Below are positions 38,295 through 48,195 of a stretch of 64,000 bases of DNA, one piece after another. Source of the DNA: Bacteroidota bacterium (GTDB taxonomy: Bacteria > Bacteroidota > Bacteroidia > Chitinophagales > LD1); NCBI GenBank assembly GCA_016722375.1, contig JADKJG010000002.1:124001-188000 (forward strand), written 5' to 3'. Every line of letters starts with the position of its first letter. Position 1 is the stretch's first letter. A program made the translations under genes and the position numbers. The notes below the pieces were generated by a model. The model saw only the letters and a list, made by a program, of their open reading frames with translations, did no database searches and had not been told where the DNA came from.

Positions 38295-39560
38295 ATGAAT
38301 AGACTGATACCAATGCTTGCCGCCCTTATTATGTGCTGCACACTTCATGCTCAAACCCTTGCCCCCAATGACTCGGTGTCTATTGGTGCGAGTTATTCGG
38401 ATATGACTTTTTATAATCTTTCTACTGGTGCGAAGACCACAGCGTCTAACACGGATTGGCATCTGGCCATTTCCGTTCGCCCTACGATTTACCCTCCCAG
38501 TGGAAATCCGCAAGGAGGAGTGGTGGTTAGAATGAATGAACAACTGGGGATGAATATCGTAGTGGCCGAGAATAATGATGCTTCTACCTTCAGTAATCTA
38601 GATACTACTGGACAGTCTGGTTGGCCAGTGCTTCATGATTCAGACCTCGAATGGATAGAAGGCTCCTTAAACAGCCGTCGCAGTCCCTCCAACCCCTTCG
38701 ATTTCGGATGGGGAGCTTATAACCAAACCACGCATAATGTTATGGGCGATTCGGTTTTCATTATTCACCTACCTGGAGGTGCCGTGAAAAAACTGATTAT
38801 AGAAGGATTAATAAAGGATACGGCTTATGATATTAAATATGCTAACCTTGATAATTCGGACCTTCAACAAGTTCATATTCTCAAGGCCGATTATTCTGGA
38901 AAGGGTTTTGTATATCTAAACCTGTTGGACAACATGGTTCATGACAAGGAGCCTGTTCTGACCGATTGGGATTTGCAGTTTCTGAAATATACGGGCTTGA
39001 ACATTCAAAGTTTGCCTGCCTATCCGGTTACCGGCGTATGGTCAAACCCACGGACCATAGTGGCTGAAGCGACACCATTAGAGGTAAACAGTAAAGATTA
39101 TTCCGGACAAAATTTTTCTTCAGATTTGAATACAATTGGCTGGGATTGGAAAACTTTCGCCGCTGGAGGATTTTCGGTAACCGATTCGCTCGTATATTTT
39201 GTAAAAACCCAACAGAACAAATACTTTAAAATGGTATTTACAGGTTTTAGCGGAAGTACCAATGGGGACTTTCTATTCTACAAAGAGGAGTTGATTCAGA
39301 ATACAGGTATTGATGATATGAAAAGCACATCATGGAACCTTTACCCCAATCCTGCAAATAGCCTATTGGTTATCTCGAGTGAAAATAGAATTGATGAGGT
39401 GACTATTTATGATTTACTCGGGAATCTAGTGATGCACCAAAGTTCAAATGGCAGTACAGAAATTCAATTAGATATTAGCTTGATAGCCAACGGGGCGTAT
39501 CTCTTGGCAGTTCATTCCGAAGGAGGAGTATCCGTTAAAAGGTTGGTGGTTAAGCACTGA
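38295..39560 (+). CDS. HmuY-like protein with T9SS sorting domain
   Basis: 421 aa. Signal peptide 1-20 (ends TLHAQ). Residues 30-320 have the HmuY fold pattern: YSDMTFYNLSTGAKT and TDWHLAIS near the start, a YIKI-type block (VYFVKTQQNKYFKMVF) near the end, and WNPRT-like AYPVTGVWSNPRT. The C-terminus (WNLYPNPANSLLVIS onward to VKRLVVKH) is a T9SS domain. In known systems HmuY is a heme-binding hemophore that feeds the TonB receptor HmuR. Here the next gene is such a receptor, 11 bases downstream, which supports a heme or other iron-cofactor role. Confidence 0.8.
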   Translation: MNRLIPMLAALIMCCTLHAQTLAPNDSVSIGASYSDMTFYNLSTGAKTTASNTDWHLAISVRPTIYPPSGNPQGGVVVRMNEQLGMNIVVAENNDASTFSNLDTTGQSGWPVLHDSDLEWIEGSLNSRRSPSNPFDFGWGAYNQTTHNVMGDSVFIIHLPGGAVKKLIIEGLIKDTAYDIKYANLDNSDLQQVHILKADYSGKGFVYLNLLDNMVHDKEPVLTDWDLQFLKYTGLNIQSLPAYPVTGVWSNPRTIVAEATPLEVNSKDYSGQNFSSDLNTIGWDWKTFAAGGFSVTDSLVYFVKTQQNKYFKMVFTGFSGSTNGDFLFYKEELIQNTGIDDMKSTSWNLYPNPANSLLVISSENRIDEVTIYDLLGNLVMHQSSNGSTEIQLDISLIANGAYLLAVHSEGGVSVKRLVVKH

Positions 39561-39571
39561 TAAATGAAACG

Positions 39572-41884
39572 ATGTCCGATGTTTCGAAACTTTTTCCAAA
39601 GATTGCCCTCGCCGTAAAGAAGATATACGGTTTAATATTTTTTTGCCTTTTCTATACAGTTCTCTCGGCATCTCTTCCGGGTAGTGCCTCGATTACTGTC
39701 CTTCGGGCTGAAAATCATAAGCCCCTGTCCGATGCCATTGTGAGTTTCATTCCTCTTCAGGAAGCCAATGAGAAGGTTAAGGGAATTCAGGGGCAGACTA
39801 ATTCATTAGGTGTTTTTACCTATAATTTTACTGAGCCGGTCATTATCAAGGTTTCACATCTCGGTTATGAAACCATCATGGATACCGTTTATGTTTTATC
39901 CGATAAAAAATATGAAATCCAGTGGACGACTAAAGAGGTAAAGGATGTGGTTGTGACGGGGCAATATACCCCGAACTCTACCCAGAACTCCGTATATCAG
40001 GTAAAAGTGCTGCAAGGCGACATGCTTAAAGCCAAGGGGGCAAATAACCTGCGCGAAGCACTACAGAATGAACTGAACATTGACTTAGGACAAGATGGTG
40101 TATTTGGAACTGGTATTGGCATCAATGGAATTTCGGGTGAAGGAGTAAAGATTATGGTGGATGGCGTACCAATCGTTGGAAGGCTCGATGGCAAACTAGA
40201 CCTAAGCCAAATCAATATCAATAACATTGAGCGGATTGAAATAGTAGAAGGCCCCTTATCGGTCATGTATGGCACCGATGCTATGGGTGGAGTAATTAAT
40301 ATCATTACCAAGACATATCAGCAGGATAAGATCAACATCCTCTTGAAAGGTTATTATGAATCATCCGGACAGTATAACGCTGAACTCAATACCGGTTTTT
40401 CTTTCAACAAAAACCAGATTTATCTCAGTGGTGGAAGATATTTCTTCGACGGGTATACCGCTGATCATTCTGTTCAAAGGGTACAGCAGTGGAAACCCAA
40501 AGAGCAATATTTCGCAGATGCTAAGTATATCTACACCGGTAACCGTTTCCGCGTTTCTGTCACCGGTGCTTTCTTTAGAGAAAAGATGCTTGACAGAGGT
40601 GTGCCTGAAAAAACTCTGGCGCAGGATGGAACATCGTGGACTTATGTAGGTGGGGACGGACATTACCTCACTTTTCGTCCTCGGGTAGCTACTTCGCTGA
40701 TGTGTCGTTTCAAAGATGGCATCCAATTAGACGCATTGCTTGCTTATACAGGTTTCTTTCGCTTTTCCAATAACTACGTCAAGGATCTTGTTACACTCAA
40801 AGAACAAATAGTGGCCGATTCGAAGCAGCAAGATACTACCCGTTATCATCAAATCGTTTTCCGCCCTACCTATAGTATGTCCGGATGGAAGAACCGACTC
40901 AATTTTCAATTTGGCTTAGATATAAACCAAGAGTTCACCCAGACGACTAACCTGCTGAACAGAAAACAACAATCCGGCGACTATGCTGCTTTTGGCAGCG
41001 TTCGGATAACGGTGGTAAAAGGTCTGGCTATCCAGGCCGCCATACGGTTTAGTTATAATAGCCGTTTCAGGGTTCCGCTCATTCCTTCGCTGAATATCCG
41101 CTATCTGTACAAAGATAAATTGACACTCCGTGCTTCATACGGCAGAGGTTACCGTGCCCCGAGCTTAAAAGAATTGTATCTCTTCTTTTTTGATGGAGGC
41201 ACACACGCTATTCACGGCAATGCAGAACTTAAACCCGAAGATGGTCATTGTATCAATGGCTCATTTAACTACACATTCAATTTGGCAAAGAAGCATCGGT
41301 TGGAATTTGCCACCTCTGCTTTTTATAACCGGATCAGCGATAAGATTGATTTTGTACGCACTCCAGCGCGTATTAGTTCTGAACCGGATACCTTCCAGTA
41401 TTACAATATCAATCGTTATATTACTTATGGGTTTCAGGAAGAAATCACTTACCAATGGAAGCGGTTGAAGGTTTCTTTGTCGGGGATGATTACTCATTAC
41501 AATATGAATAACTCATCTAATGCTTCTGCGGATGCCAGTTTATGGAGTCCCGATGCTTCGGTTTCGGCTAATTATATAGTCCCCAAAGCTGAAATCGGCA
41601 TCAACCTGATTTATAAATATACTGGTAGAAAGCCACTCTTCTCTGTCAACAGCAGCATTCAAACAGGTGCAAGGAATGATTTTCATTGGCTTGATGCTTC
41701 GCTATCACGTAATTTCTGGAAAGACCGCATACAACTCACAGTAGGAGGGAAGAACCTACTCAATGTTACAAATGTTCAGGCGAATAATGTTTCCGGTGTA
41801 GGACACAATGTAGGAGGAAATTCAGTGAACATTGGCTGGGGAAGGACTTTTTTCTGTTCATTGATCTTGCAATTTACAAAATGA
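39572..41884 (+). CDS. TonB-dependent outer-membrane receptor (HmuR-like)
   Basis: 770 aa. N-terminal signal-like segment, a carboxypeptidase-D-like module (residues 37-110, KPLSDAIVSFIPLQ, GYETIMDTVYVL), a plug domain (residues about 120-240, VVVTGQYTPNSTQNSV, then VDGVPIVGR and SVMYGTDAMGGVINI) and a beta-barrel ending with the C-terminal aromatic strand. TonB box and plug are those of ligand-gated porins. Between two HmuY-like genes, so the substrate is probably heme, taken up with energy from TonB-ExbBD. Overlaps the following gene by ATGA. Confidence 0.9.
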   Translation: MSDVSKLFPKIALAVKKIYGLIFFCLFYTVLSASLPGSASITVLRAENHKPLSDAIVSFIPLQEANEKVKGIQGQTNSLGVFTYNFTEPVIIKVSHLGYETIMDTVYVLSDKKYEIQWTTKEVKDVVVTGQYTPNSTQNSVYQVKVLQGDMLKAKGANNLREALQNELNIDLGQDGVFGTGIGINGISGEGVKIMVDGVPIVGRLDGKLDLSQININNIERIEIVEGPLSVMYGTDAMGGVINIITKTYQQDKINILLKGYYESSGQYNAELNTGFSFNKNQIYLSGGRYFFDGYTADHSVQRVQQWKPKEQYFADAKYIYTGNRFRVSVTGAFFREKMLDRGVPEKTLAQDGTSWTYVGGDGHYLTFRPRVATSLMCRFKDGIQLDALLAYTGFFRFSNNYVKDLVTLKEQIVADSKQQDTTRYHQIVFRPTYSMSGWKNRLNFQFGLDINQEFTQTTNLLNRKQQSGDYAAFGSVRITVVKGLAIQAAIRFSYNSRFRVPLIPSLNIRYLYKDKLTLRASYGRGYRAPSLKELYLFFFDGGTHAIHGNAELKPEDGHCINGSFNYTFNLAKKHRLEFATSAFYNRISDKIDFVRTPARISSEPDTFQYYNINRYITYGFQEEITYQWKRLKVSLSGMITHYNMNNSSNASADASLWSPDASVSANYIVPKAEIGINLIYKYTGRKPLFSVNSSIQTGARNDFHWLDASLSRNFWKDRIQLTVGGKNLLNVTNVQANNVSGVGHNVGGNSVNIGWGRTFFCSLILQFTK

Positions 41885-42945
41885 GAACACTGGAATCAGC
41901 AATTAGTAATCAAAAGTGGATAGCCGTTGTAGAGATTCGGCATCTATCTATTTTCTGCGTTCTATTTTCTGCAATTTGCTTTCTATCTTCTTGTTTCAAA
42001 GAGAAACCGCTCATTCCTCCCCTCAAGCAGGGAGAGGTGCAGATTGGTATGATTGAGATGGGTCCCCAATATGCCGACCAGTTCTTCTACAGCTTGGAGA
42101 AAAACTCAGTGATAAGTCAAAACTCTCGTTTGGCCTACGACCTGATGTTTGACTGCAACTCATCTTCCTTTTATATCTTGCTGAATACCGCAAAGTTTAT
42201 GAGTGTCGTCCATACAGGGAAAACCGATCTCAACTCAATTACTATGGGGGATGCCAGCGGGAAAAAGTGGATGTATGAAACCGGCAGATACCTGCCAGAT
42301 TCTTCCGCTTTAGGCGAGTGGTGGTCTGCTTTAGGGCCCGAGGTGACAACCAAAGGGGAAGTTTATATTATCAATCTGGGAGTAGATACATTGGGGGATC
42401 CATTAGGATATATCAAAATGAAAGTGAATGATTTTTCTGCCAGCGAATATTCGATCACCTATTCTGATATGGATAATCAACACCTTCGCACCGTATCAGT
42501 TTCTAAAGATGTGAGGTGGAATTACCGCTATTTCCGGTTTGTAAATGATTCGGAAATCGTGGATGGGATAGAACCCGATAAGAACCTCTGGGATTTTTGC
42601 CTCACCCAGTATTCCTACCTCTTTTACGACCCGTATTATCTGCCTTATCAAGTAACCGGAGTCCTTACCAATCCCTCTCGGACGGAGGTTTATATGGATT
42701 CAATCTTGAATTTTGATAGTATCCAATTCGGTGATTTTAACTCTTCCCGGCTGGAAACTCGGCGGGATGCTATTGGCTTTGAATGGAAACGATATGGGCT
42801 AAATAGCAGCGGTACATATTCGGTCAATTCAAATTACACTTACTACATCAGAACCGGCTCTACTGATTATTACAAGTTGAGATTTAATAGCTTTGACCGA
42901 ATGGGTATCACCGGTTATCCAGTCTTTGAATATGTTCGGCTATAA
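41881..42945 (+). CDS. HmuY-like lipoprotein
   Basis: 354 aa. Signal region ending LSSC (residue about 41), so likely an SPII lipoprotein; the first 20 residues are unusually long for one. The rest has HmuY-type text (YDLMFDCNSSSFYILLNT, GFEWKRYGL, TYYIRTGSTDYYKLRFNSFD) and is only weakly similar to the first HmuY-like gene. It overlaps the receptor gene by ATGA, so the operon is HmuY-like (T9SS), receptor, HmuY-like (lipoprotein). Two HmuY-like proteins around one receptor may divide the tasks of capture at a distance and at the surface. Confidence 0.75.
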   Translation: MRTLESAISNQKWIAVVEIRHLSIFCVLFSAICFLSSCFKEKPLIPPLKQGEVQIGMIEMGPQYADQFFYSLEKNSVISQNSRLAYDLMFDCNSSSFYILLNTAKFMSVVHTGKTDLNSITMGDASGKKWMYETGRYLPDSSALGEWWSALGPEVTTKGEVYIINLGVDTLGDPLGYIKMKVNDFSASEYSITYSDMDNQHLRTVSVSKDVRWNYRYFRFVNDSEIVDGIEPDKNLWDFCLTQYSYLFYDPYYLPYQVTGVLTNPSRTEVYMDSILNFDSIQFGDFNSSRLETRRDAIGFEWKRYGLNSSGTYSVNSNYTYYIRTGSTDYYKLRFNSFDRMGITGYPVFEYVRL

Positions 42946-42953
42946 GCCGAAAC

Positions 42954-43346
42954 TTATTCAACAAACCGATCCTTCAGCTCAGGTGTCGGGATTCTGCACA
43001 CCTCTCTTTCCCCAAACCAACGGTAGCGGTACTTAGCCACCGTGTTATAAACCCAGTTGCGCAGAAATGCGGGAATAATCATAAAACCAAAGGCAAGGGA
43101 ATATATGCCGCCCATTTGTTTCAGAGTTCGCAATACGGCTTCGGAGCGGAAATAGATTTTATCTCCGTCTAGATAGATAATAGTGTTTAAGTATTGGTCA
43201 TGGATGTTGAAACGTTCAATGACTGCCTGGCCATAGCCAGATTGAAGCGATGCAAATTTCACTTGTCTGGATTTATCGTGATCAATCACCCAGTTCACGT
43301 AACCATTGCATAAATTACAAACGCCATCAAACAAAACTACTTTCAC
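42954..43346 (-). CDS. DCC-family thiol-disulfide oxidoreductase (DUF393)
   Basis: 130 aa beginning with GTG at 43346. The start MKVVLFDGVCNLCNGYVNW holds the DxxCxxC motif that names the family, and FASLQSGYGQ is the usual next strand. Small soluble proteins of this type are predicted thioredoxin-like redox enzymes of unknown substrate. The start overlaps the stop codon of the T9SS gene upstream, so the two are coupled. Confidence 0.85.
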   Translation of the reverse strand: MKVVLFDGVCNLCNGYVNWVIDHDKSRQVKFASLQSGYGQAVIERFNIHDQYLNTIIYLDGDKIYFRSEAVLRTLKQMGGIYSLAFGFMIIPAFLRNWVYNTVAKYRYRWFGEREVCRIPTPELKDRFVE

Positions 43347-45643
43347 CTCGAAGATGTTTTAAGGATTTTGTGATAGGACGTTTTGCCAGTCGTTACATTT
43401 TTTGCAACGATGATATATACTCCGTTGCTAAGTGCGCCGAGATGCATACCTCCATCCAATATTTTTTCTCTTTTCAATTCTTGCCCCATCAGGTTCATCA
43501 CAGAAACCTCATAAGAAGTGGCTGAATGGCCTTTCAGATAAACAACATCCGAAGTCGGGTTGGGGTAAACCACTAGGCTTTCATCTTCCTTATTCTTACT
43601 CAAATCTTTAACCGCAAGCGGAAAGGTGTTAGTTCCCCAAAAATCAGTATCGAAAATAAATCGAATCATAGGAGAGCCGTCAGGAGTAATCGTAGATTTC
43701 TTCCAGGTGGCGCTGGTATATAGATACATGTGCTTTTTACCCAAGGTGGAATTCAGGTCGTAGCCAATCTGAATTTTGCGTGTATCGTTTTGCGCCCAAC
43801 CAAAATAATATTTACCCGAAAGGATGATTGGCGTATCGAGTACATAGGTGGCGAAACCATTAACACTGTCCACATACAGCGGCTTTTTACTTTCAATCAG
43901 TAGAATAGGGCTGTCCACGAAAGAAGGGATACCCAACTCCAACGTGTCCCAAAGTGCAAAGTTGAAAATCAGATCGCTCACATCTTGTTCCACTTGTGCA
44001 AACATGATTTGAAATGCAGCTAAGGTATCAGGTTGTCTCAATTCAAATTCGTATCCGAACTTCTTAATGCCCAACCCGCTGATGCCATAAGCTCGTTCGG
44101 CGCTGCCATCATCATAAGCCATGAGGTTATTGAAATTTTGGCTGTGATACAAAGTATCATTCTGCGGGCGGCTGTCGTTGGGCTGAATGAATACTCTAGA
44201 TTTTATCACCAAACTATCCACCGGAAAACCACTGGTAGCAATCGTATATTCCGAAGCCGGATTCACCCCAATAAAATTATAAGGACCCGCGTTGAACGTT
44301 TCCAAAGCATCGTTTGCTACTACCGTCGGGGTTGGGTAAAGTTCCGAAGCGCCTTTTACAAAGTTCGTGGCCGGAGGATTATTTACGGCATCCGGATCTA
44401 AATTCCTAACCGGCAGCACGATCGAATCAGCCAAATCATCTACCCCCGTGAACTGGTCTGCCGGAAGATGAGTGTATTCCTTCAAGATGGTAGGGAAATC
44501 ATACATGAACGAAATGTCGCGGATGATTGAGTCACTCTGGCGGTCTTTATCTAATCGAACATAATCTATATGCCAATGGTCATTATTGCCATATAGCGAA
44601 GCCATATTCCGAAACCGGAACTGAAAAGCATTGTGATAGAACGAAGATTGAATCGGATTGTCGGGCACCTTGATAAATATCTGAACAAACTCATTCGGCA
44701 CATTCGCTTCGCTCGAATAGCCGGTATCGGCCCAAACCGTTCTCCAAATATTGCCAATGTCCTTAAATTCAACGATGATAGAGTCTGTCTTTTCAGGAAA
44801 ATCACCCAGCCCCATCGCTTCATAATAAAAACTGAGATAAATATCATTGCTGTCCTTATACCCAGAAAAATCAATCGGTTTAGAAGTCAATACATCTGCC
44901 GAGCCATAAGAATTGGCTGCCCGGTTATATGGCAAGCCGTATTCATTCAGTCCATCGAGCGTAGCCACCCCGATGCTCGGCGGATTGACCGGATAAGTAT
45001 TATTGACATAGGCATAATTATCTGCCCACAAGGTACCCGGCTCTCCTTGCGCAAAATAGACCACCGGCGCATAATAAATAGTTTCATCGGCCGGAACCAA
45101 GACAGAATCACGTTTCACTCCGTTCGTATCAAACGTAAACGTGTAATACGGTTCCCAGTAAAAAAACGTTTGTGGCGGCTGATCAAAACATCCGGTGATG
45201 GCCGGGCCAAAGAAAGTGAAAGGCATGACTGGATTCGCTACCGAATCCACCTTCTTATTCACCAAATCATAAGAATAGCTCCACGAAGTATCGCTCATGA
45301 ATTTCCCCGAAATGGTCTCCACCCCATCTACCGCAAGGCAAGTGCCAAACACATTATAAAACGTATCGGTAACATGGTTCTCCAACCATTTATAACTCCG
45401 CAACCGGTTCGTTGAAAAATCATCTACAAAAGGAAGCGAGAGCGTGTTGGTCTTTACGACGATATTCTTTTTCTCAATCAGGTATCTCAGATTCTTTTTG
45501 TTTACCTGATACGAGCGCGTGCTGTAATACAACGGAGCATTCGCCGGAAGCGGTGACAGGCTTTCTTCCTGCGCCAGAGCGGGGAGCAAAGCCCATACCA
45601 TCCCTATCATCCCTATGAGTTTCTTCATCAAATTATTTTTCAT
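43343..45643 (-). CDS. Large T9SS-exported protein
   Basis: About 766 aa from the ATG at 45643 (MKNNLMKKLIGMIG); an ATG five codons later is equally possible, and the longer frame to 45703 would run into the PASTA gene. Signal peptide ends PALAQ. The body is beta-rich with repeated jelly-roll-like segments (LPFVDDFSTNRLRSYKWLEN, later FQFRFRNMASLYGNNDHWHI) but no module I can name with confidence. The C-terminal 80 residues (LVVYPNPTSDVVYLKG onward to HKILKTSSR) are a T9SS type A domain. This large protein type is common and uncharacterised in the phylum. Confidence 0.8.
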   Translation of the reverse strand: MKNNLMKKLIGMIGMVWALLPALAQEESLSPLPANAPLYYSTRSYQVNKKNLRYLIEKKNIVVKTNTLSLPFVDDFSTNRLRSYKWLENHVTDTFYNVFGTCLAVDGVETISGKFMSDTSWSYSYDLVNKKVDSVANPVMPFTFFGPAITGCFDQPPQTFFYWEPYYTFTFDTNGVKRDSVLVPADETIYYAPVVYFAQGEPGTLWADNYAYVNNTYPVNPPSIGVATLDGLNEYGLPYNRAANSYGSADVLTSKPIDFSGYKDSNDIYLSFYYEAMGLGDFPEKTDSIIVEFKDIGNIWRTVWADTGYSSEANVPNEFVQIFIKVPDNPIQSSFYHNAFQFRFRNMASLYGNNDHWHIDYVRLDKDRQSDSIIRDISFMYDFPTILKEYTHLPADQFTGVDDLADSIVLPVRNLDPDAVNNPPATNFVKGASELYPTPTVVANDALETFNAGPYNFIGVNPASEYTIATSGFPVDSLVIKSRVFIQPNDSRPQNDTLYHSQNFNNLMAYDDGSAERAYGISGLGIKKFGYEFELRQPDTLAAFQIMFAQVEQDVSDLIFNFALWDTLELGIPSFVDSPILLIESKKPLYVDSVNGFATYVLDTPIILSGKYYFGWAQNDTRKIQIGYDLNSTLGKKHMYLYTSATWKKSTITPDGSPMIRFIFDTDFWGTNTFPLAVKDLSKNKEDESLVVYPNPTSDVVYLKGHSATSYEVSVMNLMGQELKREKILDGGMHLGALSNGVYIIVAKNVTTGKTSYHKILKTSSR

Positions 45644-45671
45644 CAACTCGCTAAACGTAAAAACGAATGTT

Positions 45672-46493
45672 TTATTGAATGTCGGACGAATCAACCGCAT
45701 CATACAAATCGGGATTCACCTCAATATCTGCCGGAAGTTCCTTTGCCAAAAACAAATCTATCGGTTCGCCCATTCTGATTCTATTGCCGGGGCCAAATTC
45801 AGGAGACTGCCGATAAACAATAGCGCCCGACGTATCGCGCACACCGGCATCAATCACCACCGCGCCAATATTGAGCGAATTGCCCTTCAACTTAAACTCC
45901 GCTTCATCATACCGCAAACCAATCAGATAAGGCACCATCATTTTCTCTCCGCCCAACCCATCGCCCAAAACCAAATCAATCACCGTTCCGCGCGGCACCT
46001 TCGTTTTAGCCACCACCTCTTTGCCATTCAACATCATTCCAATCACCGAGTTCAAATGCGGGTTCGGTTTATAAATCAATTCGCCCACCTTCAATCCAAA
46101 ACTTTCCAACTGCATCCGCGCATACTTCAACGAACTGCGCCCCACCAAATCCGGTACCGCCGTCGTCGGCGCCTTGGTCGCGTTCACCGTTATATATATC
46201 GTGCGCCCCTCCTTCACCTTCGCGTTTGGCTTCGGGTTTTGCTCCAAAATAGAAAGCGGCGCCTTGTTCATATCAAACACCGAATCCATCACCTGCCAGT
46301 TCAGATTCTTTCCATCCAAAATACTTTTCACCTGCTCATAAGTCATCCCCCGAAGGTCTGGAACCGTAATGCTTTCGCCGTGGCGCGTATATGATTTCAA
46401 ACCCGACTGCACGAGCCACATCCCCACCACCACCACCGCAATGGCCAGGAGAATATTATAAAGCAGAATTTTATTAAAATATTTAGTCAGCAA
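45672..46493 (-). CDS. Membrane-anchored PASTA-domain protein
   Basis: 273 aa. One N-terminal membrane helix (residues 8-29, ILLYNILLAIAVVVVGMWLV), then three PASTA repeats (VPDLRGMTYEQVKSILD, VPDLVGRSSLKYARMQLESF, VPYLIGLRYDEAEFKLKG), each with the D-x-x-G-x-x turn. PASTA units bind peptidoglycan stem peptides in kinases and PBPs. This protein has no kinase or PBP domain and is probably a cell-wall sensor or adaptor. It is followed by the T9SS gene on the same strand. Confidence 0.9.
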   Translation of the reverse strand: MLTKYFNKILLYNILLAIAVVVVGMWLVQSGLKSYTRHGESITVPDLRGMTYEQVKSILDGKNLNWQVMDSVFDMNKAPLSILEQNPKPNAKVKEGRTIYITVNATKAPTTAVPDLVGRSSLKYARMQLESFGLKVGELIYKPNPHLNSVIGMMLNGKEVVAKTKVPRGTVIDLVLGDGLGGEKMMVPYLIGLRYDEAEFKLKGNSLNIGAVVIDAGVRDTSGAIVYRQSPEFGPGNRIRMGEPIDLFLAKELPADIEVNPDLYDAVDSSDIQ

Positions 46494-46835
46494 GGCAGAT
46501 ATTGTTCGAGCGAAAATAAAAATATTGAACCGCCTTCATAGCGCCGACGTCTAAATCAGCGCCCCTCCAAACCTGCGGCCTAAATCCTGCACGGCTTCCT
46601 GTTCACCTCCTTCCATCAATCACGCTCAAAACATAAATAAAAATGATGGCGGCAGCCGGGCTTTCACTCCAATCTTTTCTGCTCTACAAATTTTTTAAAG
46701 GAAGAAAAGGATTTCCGCTCTATCCCTGCCGCAGGGTAGTCCTCATTACCAAAAATGTCCGCGTGAATCCGGCGTAGAGACGCAACATATTGCGTCTATT
46801 GTTCGGATGAAATACAGACGCAATATTTTGCATCT
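46494..46835. other. Intergenic region with structured element D and inverted repeat
   Basis: No gene seen. The left 140 bases show nothing. Then come structured element copy D (46637-46746) and the inverted repeat 46775-46838 shared with copy 1 of the 314-aa unit. Confidence 0.7.
46637..46746 (-). repeat. Structured intergenic element, copy D
   Basis: The minus strand has GCGGCAGGGATAGAGCGG, then an apical stem CTTTTCTTCC with an AT loop and GCAGAAAAG, and ends GTGAAAGCCCGGCTGCCGCC. The outer stem CTGCCGC/GCGGCAG is intact (46649-46655 with 46726-46732). It is inverted relative to copy E on the other side of the 314-aa gene. Confidence 0.8.
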
Positions 46836-46838
46836 CTA
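46775..46838. repeat. Large inverted repeat, second copy
   Basis: TAGAGACGCAACATATTGCGTC to a GACGCAATATTTTGC arm at 46817-46838, the counterpart of 33101-33164, and again overlapping the stop codon of the 314-aa gene. Confidence 0.8.
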
Positions 46839-47780
46839 CGTATTATCCGGTTCTATATCTATGTTGGTCACCAATTTTTTATGCGCCTCGATGACAATAT
46901 TTTTCGTAGCCGTTTTATAATGTTCCTTCGTGGCAATCAGCGAATCATTACCGGTGGGCACCCCGTCCACAAAGACGAAGGTACCGGTGCTGTCCGTAAC
47001 GCTTACTAAATCTACATTGGCCAGTTTCACCTCTACACCTTCCTCCGGCACACCGGTTACCAAATTCTTCACCACACCGCTTATCTTAAATTCATCGCCC
47101 TCTTGAATATTGTTGTACGGACCGGGCAATAAATACTCGTGTCGCTTGGCATAGTCGTTCACATAAAGTGTTTTGCTGGCGCGACTGATGACCTGCAACA
47201 CCTTCCATAAATCATTATAAACACCAATGCGCGACTGCGTTTTTGTAGGCCGCTCTTTGATGGCCTTGTTCTGCGCCGTGTTGGCCACATTAAAGGCGGT
47301 GAGCGCCAAAGTCGAATCGGACTCGACACCAGCCGGAATATTGACCGCCGCCAGTTCCATACTGTATTTTCCGAGCGCGGCGATGAAGGCAGTCATAAAT
47401 TCATTGACCTTGCTCTGCTGCGTATCCATGATTTTATAATCATCATTTCCGAATTCGTTCCACACCGATTTTTTATTCGGGAAAGCCTTTTCGATAAAAT
47501 ATTTTACGTTTTGATATTGCGCCTTGCATTCATCCCAGCGGGTTTGCATTTCTTCGGTCAACTGTTGAATCTGGTCTTGCACCGTTTCGTCGGTTTCGAT
47601 GTTCATCGCCGCCGTAAGTTTGGTCTGAAAATCTGTTTCAAAACTACCGCCAAAATCGGCATCGAAGCCGATGAAATCTGCCGTGTCATCAACAAATAAT
47701 TCGTGCATCACTTGCGCCTCTTCTACCATCCGCGAGTCTTTGATGCCGCCATAAAGTCTATTTACCTGTGTCGTTCCCAT
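46836..47780 (-). CDS. 314-aa protein with carboxypeptidase-regulatory-like domain, copy 2
   Basis: Paralogue of 33162-34106, same length, no gaps, 14 amino-acid differences by my count, mostly in the helical part and conservative (for example E/Q, I/V, A/S). Frame intact, so both copies appear functional. No signal peptide. The C-terminal beta-sandwich is nearly identical. The 5' and 3' flanks are also conserved, which indicates duplication of the whole unit and not only the gene. Function unknown. Confidence 0.8.
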   Translation of the reverse strand: MGTTQVNRLYGGIKDSRMVEEAQVMHELFVDDTADFIGFDADFGGSFETDFQTKLTAAMNIETDETVQDQIQQLTEEMQTRWDECKAQYQNVKYFIEKAFPNKKSVWNEFGNDDYKIMDTQQSKVNEFMTAFIAALGKYSMELAAVNIPAGVESDSTLALTAFNVANTAQNKAIKERPTKTQSRIGVYNDLWKVLQVISRASKTLYVNDYAKRHEYLLPGPYNNIQEGDEFKISGVVKNLVTGVPEEGVEVKLANVDLVSVTDSTGTFVFVDGVPTGNDSLIATKEHYKTATKNIVIEAHKKLVTNIDIEPDNT

Positions 47781-47811
47781 GTTTTGTTCGTTTATCTATA
47801 TTAATACGAAG

Positions 47812-47819
47812 CAAATATA
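47812..47819 (-). promoter_or_regulatory. -7 box TATATTTG for 314-aa gene copy 2
   Basis: Same position and sequence as in copy 1 (34138-34145). Confidence 0.65.
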
Positions 47820-48098
47820 AGGAAGGTTTCTTTGATTATCTAGATTATTATCAAATTTTATTGACAATTTAATAAATCAGATAGGCAATATGCAAAACTA
47901 TGGTCTATATATAGTATAGTATGATGGCAATATGCTACACTATATACTATATATAATGAATTAGGAAGGCAATTTATGTAAATGTGTACACCCTTTGTCA
48001 GACTGACTTAACCAATTCGGACAAATGGTGTAGTAAGTTCATTAAATGGAGTGGACATTTTGCCAAATTGGTAGTATTTTTCTAAAATAAGCATATTG

Positions 48099-48126
48099 AA
48101 ACTACAAAAGTCTTTGAGACTTTTGT
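48099..48126. repeat. Dispersed hairpin repeat, copy 3 (right arm eroded)
   Basis: Left arm AAACTACAAAAGTCT is intact (48099-48113). The right arm keeps AGACTTTTGT but has lost TAG. Same location relative to the gene as copy 2. Confidence 0.75.
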
Positions 48127-48195
48127 TTTTGACTTTATTTCGCGCAGAGGGCGCAGAGTAGCTGGGAACACAGAGAAGATTCAGTGAAAAGAAAG

